A stretch of 64,000 bases of DNA from Zwartia vadi (lineage in GTDB: Bacteria > Pseudomonadota > Gammaproteobacteria > Burkholderiales > Burkholderiaceae_B). The stretch is taken from contig NZ_JAUHHE010000001.1 of the NCBI RefSeq assembly GCF_030410375.1, positions 1-64,000 on the forward strand. Reading direction: 5' to 3'. A model generated the notes under the pieces. It had not been told where the DNA came from. It was given only the letters and a program-made list of their open reading frames with translations, and ran no database searches. Positions within the stretch are counted from its first letter, which is position 1; each line of letters opens with the position of its first letter. Of this stretch, positions 58,641 through 64,000 are shown one piece after another. Position numbers and translations under genes: made by a program.

Positions 58641-59540
58641 ATGCATTTTCCCATCATCGCTTTAGTTGGCCGCTACCAAGACTCGGGCTTGCATGCTCCG
58701 CTTCGCGCCTTGGCGACCCTGCTGACTCAAGCCGGCCGTCAAGTCCTGATTGAGGCTGAAACAGCCCGCCACACCGGGGTGTCCGAATACCCTGCGGCCG
58801 ACTTTACGGAGATCGGCACACGGGCAGCGCTCGCAATCGTGATGGGCGGCGATGGCACCATGCTCGGGGCAGCCCGCCAACTCGCCCCCTATGGTGTCCC
58901 CGTTGTCGGAATCAACCACGGCAGACTCGGTTTTATCACTGACATACCTGTCCATGACGCGAGTGCGGCACTGACAGATCTGCTGCAAGGCCGCTTTGAA
59001 ACCGAGGATCGCATGTTGCTGAGCGCTACGGTTTGGCGCGGTCAGGAACAAATGTATGCCGCCACCGCCCTCAACGACGTAGTCCTCAACCGAGCAGGAA
59101 GAGGCGGGATGATCGAGGTGCGCGTTGAGGTCAACGAGGCCTTCATGTATACGCAACGCGCGGATGGCCTGATTGTGGCGACGCCCACCGGATCGACCGC
59201 CTATGCGCTCTCCGCGGCGGGTCCGATTTTGCATCCGTCCGTGAGCGCGATGCTGCTTGTGCCGGTAGCACCCCAGACACTGTCAAACCGACCGATCGTG
59301 ATCCCGGCCGACAACGTACTCAACATGACACTGCGCTCCATGAGCCGTGTCGAACTCGGCGCGAGTGTTCACTTTGACATGCAGACGTGGTCCGACCTAA
59401 CCACCGGCGACCGCATTGTTGTCCGTCGCGCGCCCCATACCATCCGCTTTTTGCACCCTCAAGGCTACAGCTTCTTTTCAACCTTGCGTCGCAAGCTCGA
59501 CTGGAACCGACTTCCTCAGTCTGGCAACGACGGAGAGTAA
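58641..59540 (+). CDS. nadK: NAD kinase
   Basis: ATP-NAD kinase making NADP, 299 aa. The motif GGDGTML at residues 69-75 is diagnostic, with NHGRLGFITD and TPTGSTAYALSAAGPIL downstream. It is divergent from hrcA and followed three bases later by recN; this pair is conserved in related bacteria. Confidence 0.97.
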   Translation: MHFPIIALVGRYQDSGLHAPLRALATLLTQAGRQVLIEAETARHTGVSEYPAADFTEIGTRAALAIVMGGDGTMLGAARQLAPYGVPVVGINHGRLGFITDIPVHDASAALTDLLQGRFETEDRMLLSATVWRGQEQMYAATALNDVVLNRAGRGGMIEVRVEVNEAFMYTQRADGLIVATPTGSTAYALSAAGPILHPSVSAMLLVPVAPQTLSNRPIVIPADNVLNMTLRSMSRVELGASVHFDMQTWSDLTTGDRIVVRRAPHTIRFLHPQGYSFFSTLRRKLDWNRLPQSGNDGE

Positions 59541-59543
59541 GCG

Positions 59544-61187
59544 ATGTTACGTGCGCTCCACATCCGCGATTTCGTCATCGTGACCGAAGCTGAAATCAAC
59601 TTTGAAAAAGGTTTCACCGTTTTTTCCGGTGAAACGGGCGCCGGAAAATCAATTCTGATCGACGCACTCGCCTTGACACTAGGCGAACGCGCCGACTCTT
59701 CGGTGCTTCGCAACGGTGCGGCACGCGCGGAAATCAGTGCCGTCTTTGACGTACCCCCACAGCTCACACAATGGCTCACCGAACACGACTTGAGCAGCGA
59801 CGATGCACTCGTTTTGCGCCGCGTCGTCGATGCCCAAGGGCGCAGCCGCGGTTACATCAATGGTTCGGCCGTCACCATCGCGCAACTTCGCGAGGTGGGA
59901 GAGCATTTGGTCGATATCCACGGTCAGCATGCGCATCAGAGCCTGCTGCGCACGGACAGTCAGCGCGATATGGTTGACGCGCACGGTGGTCTGCAACCTC
60001 AACGACAGCAGGTTGCACAGGCCTGGAAAGCCTGGCGCAAAGTTGAACGTCAGCTCGCCTTGTCTGAGCAGGATGCCAGTGCGCTCAAGGCGGCGCGCGA
60101 ACGTCTTGAATGGCAATTAACCGAACTGGATCGGCTGAGCCTTGGCGCCAGCGAGTGGGAGGAAGTGTCAGCCGAGCAGACGCGTCTGGCGAACGCTCAG
60201 TCCTTGCTCGATGGGGCCGCCTTGGCGCTCGGAAGCCTGGATGAAAACGAGGATTCCGCCCACCATCAAGTTGTGGCTGCGATTCACAAAATATCCCAAT
60301 TGCTGCGTCATGATCCCAGCCTGCAAGCTGTCTACGAATCGCTCGAGTCGGCCCGCATCTCCATCAGCGAAGCCGTTTCAGACCTGAATGCTTATTTATC
60401 GCGCGTCGAACTCGATCCGGAACGACTCGCGATTGTTGATGAACGGATGCGCAACATTTTCGATCTGGCGCGTAAATTCAAAACTGAACCCGAACAACTT
60501 TATACACTCCATGCAAGTCTGCGTCAGGAACAGGAAGCCCTGGCTGCCTCCGCAGATATCGAAACCTTGCGCGCCTCAGCGGTCACGCTCAAAGCAGAGT
60601 ATCTGACACAGGCCAACGCACTTTCATCGGCACGCCGCAAAGCCGCTGTTGATCTAGGCAAGCAGGTCAGTCAAGCCATGCAGACGCTCGCGATGGAAGG
60701 GGGTCAATTCAACGTCTCACTCACCGAGTGCGCGCCTTCCGCACAAGGCCACGACCTCGTCGAGTTTTTAGTGGCAGGCCATGCAGGCACCACGCCCAAG
60801 CCTTTAGCCAAGGTCGCCTCCGGCGGAGAGCTGGCACGTATCTCCTTGGCACTTTCAGTCATCGCCAGCCGTGCGGCGCGCGTACCAACCTTGATTTTTG
60901 ACGAGGTGGATAGTGGCATCGGCGGCGCTGTCGCCGAGGTCGTTGGCAACCTTTTACGTGAGCTTGGCCAACGCCATCAGGTACTGTGCGTGACCCATCT
61001 GCCTCAGGTCGCGGCGCGCGGCCAGCATCATTTTCAGGTCAGCAAACAACAAAACAAAGGAACGACAGAGTCCTCTATCGCAAAGCTCGATGACCCGGCT
61101 CGGATCGAGGAAGTCGCCAGAATGCTTGGCGGCATCAAAATCACCACGACTACCCGCAAACACGCACAAGAATTACTTGGTTATTAG
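59544..61187 (+). CDS. recN: DNA repair protein RecN
   Basis: SMC-like ATPase for double-strand-break repair, 547 aa. Walker [15 protein letters not shown] is at residues 29-42, the central coiled coils span about 155-370, and the C-terminal signature [16 protein letters not shown] and Walker [14 protein letters not shown] are present. No LexA box (CTGT-N8-ACAG) is visible just upstream. It overlaps the fur stop by 4 bases in convergent orientation. Confidence 0.96.
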   Translation: MLRALHIRDFVIVTEAEINFEKGFTVFSGETGAGKSILIDALALTLGERADSSVLRNGAARAEISAVFDVPPQLTQWLTEHDLSSDDALVLRRVVDAQGRSRGYINGSAVTIAQLREVGEHLVDIHGQHAHQSLLRTDSQRDMVDAHGGLQPQRQQVAQAWKAWRKVERQLALSEQDASALKAARERLEWQLTELDRLSLGASEWEEVSAEQTRLANAQSLLDGAALALGSLDENEDSAHHQVVAAIHKISQLLRHDPSLQAVYESLESARISISEAVSDLNAYLSRVELDPERLAIVDERMRNIFDLARKFKTEPEQLYTLHASLRQEQEALAASADIETLRASAVTLKAEYLTQANALSSARRKAAVDLGKQVSQAMQTLAMEGGQFNVSLTECAPSAQGHDLVEFLVAGHAGTTPKPLAKVASGGELARISLALSVIASRAARVPTLIFDEVDSGIGGAVAEVVGNLLRELGQRHQVLCVTHLPQVAARGQHHFQVSKQQNKGTTESSIAKLDDPARIEEVARMLGGIKITTTTRKHAQELLGY

Positions 61188-61609
61188 TTTTTGCTGCAAT
61201 TTTTGCAAACGCCGTACAACACCATGTCATGGCTTTCAAGTGTGAAACCATTATCACGGGCGATTTTGTGCTGTCGCTTTTCGATCTCGGCATCGTTGAA
61301 CTCCGTCACAGAGCCACAATGCGTGCAAATCAAATGATCATGATGGTCGCCATCATTCAACTCGAAAATCGATTTGCCACCGTCAAACTGGCTGCGGGCC
61401 AGAATACCCGCCTGTTCAAACTGCGTGAGCACTCGATAAACCGTCGCCAAACCGATATCGATGTTTTCCGCGATCAGAGAACGGTAGACGTCTTCGGCAC
61501 TTAAATGGCGCTCATCAGACTTGCGGAAAATATCCAGAATCTTCAAGCGCGGAAACGTCGCTTTCAAACCAACGTTTTTGAGATCGCTTTGATCATTTTC
61601 AAGATCCAC
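61184..61609 (-). CDS. fur: ferric uptake regulator Fur
   Basis: Iron-responsive repressor, about 141 aa from a GTG at 61609 with AGGACA upstream. A longer ATG-start frame from 61690 would add 27 residues with no family likeness. The DNA-binding domain contains [18 protein letters not shown], and the metal-binding part [16 protein letters not shown] plus a C-terminal C-x2-C (GVCKNC). It is divergent from bamE, a conserved arrangement in betaproteobacteria. Confidence 0.94.
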   Translation of the reverse strand: MDLENDQSDLKNVGLKATFPRLKILDIFRKSDERHLSAEDVYRSLIAENIDIGLATVYRVLTQFEQAGILARSQFDGGKSIFELNDGDHHDHLICTHCGSVTEFNDAEIEKRQHKIARDNGFTLESHDMVLYGVCKNCSKN

Positions 61610-61695
61610 GGGCTGTCCTGTAAGGTGAAGACTTCGGCTCTGTAAAGCTTTATGATAACGTCTTTGGTCTCTAACTCCAGAGGTTCGCATTGTTT

Positions 61696-62274
61696 ATGCT
61701 ACGTCAATACACCTCTTGTCTGCGCACTACCCTCACGGCCCTCACTCTGGCCTTCGGAATTGTCACCTTGGCTGGCTGTTCCTCCAGCAAGTTCGGCTTT
61801 CCCTACAGAGTCGGTGTCCAACAAGGAAACTGGATTACTAAAGACCAAGTCGCGCTGCTTCGCCCCGGCATGACGCGTGAACAAGTGCGCTTTGCGCTCG
61901 GCACCCCCACTCTGACGAGTGCATTGCATGCCAATCGCTGGGATTACCCTTATTACTACCGCTCCGGAAATGGCAAGGTCGAAGAACGGGTCTTCACGGT
62001 CATGTTTGATGGCGGTCAGCTAACTTCCTGGAAAGGCGACGAACAACCCGAGATGCAACCTTTCCAAATTGCGCGCGAGGAAGTTGGCATTTCCAAGCGA
62101 GAGGCGGCTCAGGATGCGCTCTTCAAAGAGCGTCAGGCCAATGATGCGGGCTTGGGTGCGCCGATCGAAATGGCGCCGGGCTTGTCTCTGGGACAAACGC
62201 TTGGCGATACTTCCGTCTCTGATCCCGCCGCCATTCCGGGAGCGCCAGACGATGCACCGGCTCCCCTGCGCTAA
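61696..62274 (+). CDS. bamE: outer-membrane assembly lipoprotein BamE (OmlA)
   Basis: Small lipoprotein of the BAM complex that inserts outer-membrane beta-barrels, about 192 aa. Lipobox LAGC, then the SmpA/OmlA domain (QGNWITKDQVALLRPGMTRE, QVRFALGTPTLTSALHANRW, DYPYYYRSGNG). A C-terminal tail of about 70 residues rich in Ala, Pro and Gly follows the domain, longer than in E. coli. The ATG at 61696 is chosen; a TTG two codons earlier is possible. Confidence 0.93.
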   Translation: MLRQYTSCLRTTLTALTLAFGIVTLAGCSSSKFGFPYRVGVQQGNWITKDQVALLRPGMTREQVRFALGTPTLTSALHANRWDYPYYYRSGNGKVEERVFTVMFDGGQLTSWKGDEQPEMQPFQIAREEVGISKREAAQDALFKERQANDAGLGAPIEMAPGLSLGQTLGDTSVSDPAAIPGAPDDAPAPLR

Positions 62275-62286
62275 TTGCGCGCGCAC

Positions 62287-62312
62287 AATCTGACCACGCG
62301 TAATCTGACCAC
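62287..62312. repeat. two direct copies of AATCTGACCAC
   Basis: Exact 11-bp copies at 62287-62297 and 62302-62312, 15 bases apart start to start, in the gap between bamE and dapB. Confidence 0.8.
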
Positions 62313-62401
62313 ACTGAATCCGATCAGACGCTATCAGGTCCGGTCGATCCAAACAAAGACACTCGAAACGACATTCGATAAACAGTTCAACAAAAGAGTT
62401 C

Positions 62402-63196
62402 ATGATGCGAATTGCAATTGCCGGAGCCAGTGGCCGTATGGGTCGAATGCTCATCGAAGCAGTCTCTCAATCCACCGATTTAAAATTGACTGTTGCGCTC
62501 GATATCGCAGGCGCTCCCATGCTGGGTCAAGACGCCTGCGCTTTTCTCGGGCAGCCAAGTGGCATCCTGATCACCGACCAACTCTCAGCGATCCAACAGG
62601 CCGACTGCCTGATCGACTTCACCCGCCCCGAAGGCTCCTTGCAGCATCTTGCCGCTTGCGTGCAATACGGCGTCAATATGGTTATTGGCACCACCGGTTT
62701 TGATGAGGCTGGTAAAGCGGCTATTTCAAAGGCCGCAGATAAAATCGGCATTGTGTTCGCACCAAATATGAGTGTGGGCGTCAATGCCACCTTGAAACTA
62801 CTCGACATGGCCGCCCGCATCCTGAACTCTGGATATGACGTGGAGGTGTTCGAGGCCCATCACCGCCACAAAGTTGACGCGCCTTCAGGCACTGCACTCA
62901 AAATGGGTGAGACGATTGCCCAAGCCTGGGGCAAACCGCTTGATGAAATCGCCACATGGACACGCCATGGCCACACGGGCCCACGCCAGACAGGCGAAAT
63001 CGGCTTTTCAGTCGTGCGCGGCGGCGATATCGTTGGCGATCACACGGTTTTTTTCTGTGGAACGGGCGAACGCATCGAAATTTCGCATCGCTCGAGCAGC
63101 CGCGCAGGGTACGCCGAAGGCAGCCTGCGCGCCGCCCGATACCTCAAGGATAAACGCGCTGGTCTCTTTGATATGCAGACTGTTTTAGGTCTCTGA
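62402..63196 (+). CDS. dapB: 4-hydroxy-tetrahydrodipicolinate reductase
   Basis: Reduces 4-hydroxy-tetrahydrodipicolinate in lysine and diaminopimelate synthesis, 264 aa. The NAD(P) motif [12 protein letters not shown] is at the N-terminus, and the substrate motif [17 protein letters not shown] in the middle carries the catalytic His and Lys. Two adjacent ATG codons are possible starts. The gene is convergent with murB, overlapping it by 12 bases. Confidence 0.97.
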   Translation: MMRIAIAGASGRMGRMLIEAVSQSTDLKLTVALDIAGAPMLGQDACAFLGQPSGILITDQLSAIQQADCLIDFTRPEGSLQHLAACVQYGVNMVIGTTGFDEAGKAAISKAADKIGIVFAPNMSVGVNATLKLLDMAARILNSGYDVEVFEAHHRHKVDAPSGTALKMGETIAQAWGKPLDEIATWTRHGHTGPRQTGEIGFSVVRGGDIVGDHTVFFCGTGERIEISHRSSSRAGYAEGSLRAARYLKDKRAGLFDMQTVLGL

Positions 63197-64000
63197 CACG
63201 ATCACAGGCTCGATTTCGAGCTCGACGCCAAATTGCGTGCGCACGGCAGCTTGCACATCGTGTGCAAGCCCTAATAACTCGGCAGCTTGCGCGCCACCAT
63301 GATTGACCAGCACCAACGCCTGACGATCGTGGACACCCACGGCGCCTTGGCGCCTGCCTTTCCAGCCGCAACGTTCAATCAACCAACCCGCAGCGAGTTT
63401 GAAAGTATTCTCGGGCTGCGGATAAGCAACCAGATCAACGAATCTCTCTTTGAGCAACAGGTACTGAGAGGCTGGTACGACCGGGTTTTTAAAAAAACTC
63501 CCTGCATTCGCCAGTACAGCGGGATCGGGAAGCTTGGCGCGGCGTATCTCGCACACCGCCTCCATGACGTGCTCGGCTGTGATGGCGTCAGCCGGGATGG
63601 TGTTGAGCACTGGATGTTGACGCAAGTCGGGGTATTTCAGAACGGGTTCCCAGCGCTTGGGCAGTAAAAACCGCACAGACACGATGAGCCAGGTTCCGGG
63701 TTGCGCACGTTTAAAAATACTATCCCGATACGCAAATCCGCAGGCCTCTTTCGAGAGCGTGACGAGTCGTCCTTCGGGGATATGCCACGCGGTCACAGAC
63801 TCGATTCGATCCTGAAGCTCAACGCCATAGGCACCGATATTTTGTACAGGCGCCGCCCCTACCGTTCCGGGAATGAGGGCCAGATTTTCAAGCCCGGACC
63901 ACCCTCTTCTCGTTGCAGTCTCCACCCAATCGTGCCAGTTTTCGCCTGCTGCAACCTCAACGCGCCAGGCGGTTGGACTCTCTAATTGCTCAATACCTTT
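63185..64000 (-). CDS. murB: UDP-N-acetylenolpyruvoylglucosamine reductase, 5' part outside the window
   Basis: Peptidoglycan precursor enzyme. The frame is open from the right edge (64000) to the stop at 63185, about 271 aa visible, so the N-terminal FAD-binding part is beyond the window. Seen: [27 protein letters not shown] (flavin site, positions about 63830-63910), and NAGSFFKNP with the catalytic Ser. A GTG at 63925 begins a shorter frame but is internal to the gene; the codons 63926-64000 continue in frame with typical MurB sequence ([11 protein letters not shown]). Confidence 0.94.
   Translation of the reverse strand, partial: KGIEQLESPTAWRVEVAAGENWHDWVETATRRGWSGLENLALIPGTVGAAPVQNIGAYGVELQDRIESVTAWHIPEGRLVTLSKEACGFAYRDSIFKRAQPGTWLIVSVRFLLPKRWEPVLKYPDLRQHPVLNTIPADAITAEHVMEAVCEIRRAKLPDPAVLANAGSFFKNPVVPASQYLLLKERFVDLVAYPQPENTFKLAAGWLIERCGWKGRRQGAVGVHDRQALVLVNHGGAQAAELLGLAHDVQAAVRTQFGVELEIEPVIVSET

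Noticed and set aside
59520..59545. LexA box before recN
   Set aside because: No CTGT-N8-ACAG is present in the short nadK-recN junction.
61610..61690. N-terminal extension of Fur from an upstream ATG
   Set aside because: The 27 extra residues have no family likeness and overlap the bamE leader, and a GTG with a Shine-Dalgarno gives the normal Fur length.

Overview
This 64 kb window looks like chromosomal DNA from a betaproteobacterium of the order Burkholderiales, most likely family Alcaligenaceae (Bordetella/Orrella-like). The reasons are a Bug/TctC-type periplasmic binding protein, the gene order hrcA-hemH-grpE-dnaK-dnaJ beside divergent nadK-recN, divergent fur and bamE, and the trxB / ftsK-lolA-rarA ... 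serS neighbourhood. Coding density is high, base composition is moderately GC-rich, and many genes touch or overlap. I saw no rRNA, tRNA, CRISPR array, transposase or phage gene. The species is not determined.

Layout. 1-1.5 kb is an AT-rich edge with a 75-nt self-complementary element and an AAA/DUF4143 ATPase, perhaps acquired. 1.5-10.9 kb holds a small membrane protein, a patatin lipoprotein, katG, an M20 peptidase/amidotransferase pair, a Bug binding protein and a polytopic membrane protein. 10.8-16.1 kb carries ilvE, a RIO-type kinase, an amidase, a HiPIP, two glycine-zipper lipoproteins and an orphan Rap1a/Tai-like protein. 16.1-22.9 kb is one minus-strand operon of seven genes that encodes an almost complete dedicated type II fatty-acid machine. 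23-31.8 kb holds mmsA, queC, glpK-glpD, a GMC oxidoreductase/AroE-like pair and a hydrolase. 31.8-42.3 kb has a secreted unknown protein, serS, a CIO-type cytochrome bd operon (with a 33-aa subunit too short for most gene callers), rarA, lolA, ftsK and trxB. 42.3-49.6 kb has an Smr protein, a two-component sodium/solute symporter, DUF1841, two cytochromes c and a MoxR/GNAT/VWA set. 49.7-64 kb has an M16 protease, the heat-shock cluster, nadK-recN, fur/bamE, dapB and the visible part of murB.

The most interesting region is the 16.1-22.9 kb operon. Its order is FabL-type enoyl reductase, FabG, an ACP with a long C-terminal tail, a double-hotdog dehydratase, an intact ketosynthase, a ketosynthase-like partner whose active-site Cys is Thr, and a protein that fuses an AcpS-type phosphopantetheinyl transferase to an LpxL-type acyltransferase. 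The ACP-dehydratase-KS-KS-acyltransferase order resembles the rhizobial acpXL-lpxXL operon, which makes very-long-chain acyl groups for lipid A, and also the core of aryl polyene clusters. Here there is a dedicated enoyl reductase, so a saturated chain is expected, and the activating enzyme and the acyltransferase are one polypeptide. I infer that it builds a special acyl chain on its own carrier and passes it to an envelope lipid.

Control signals that can be read directly include two sigma-32 promoters, one an exact consensus before dnaK and a close match before grpE, even though hrcA is present and no CIRCE is visible. There are six convincing intrinsic terminators, two of them inside the last codons of a convergent gene. 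There is also a 17-bp perfect palindrome before the patatin gene and a pair of 18-bp direct repeats before the Bug gene.
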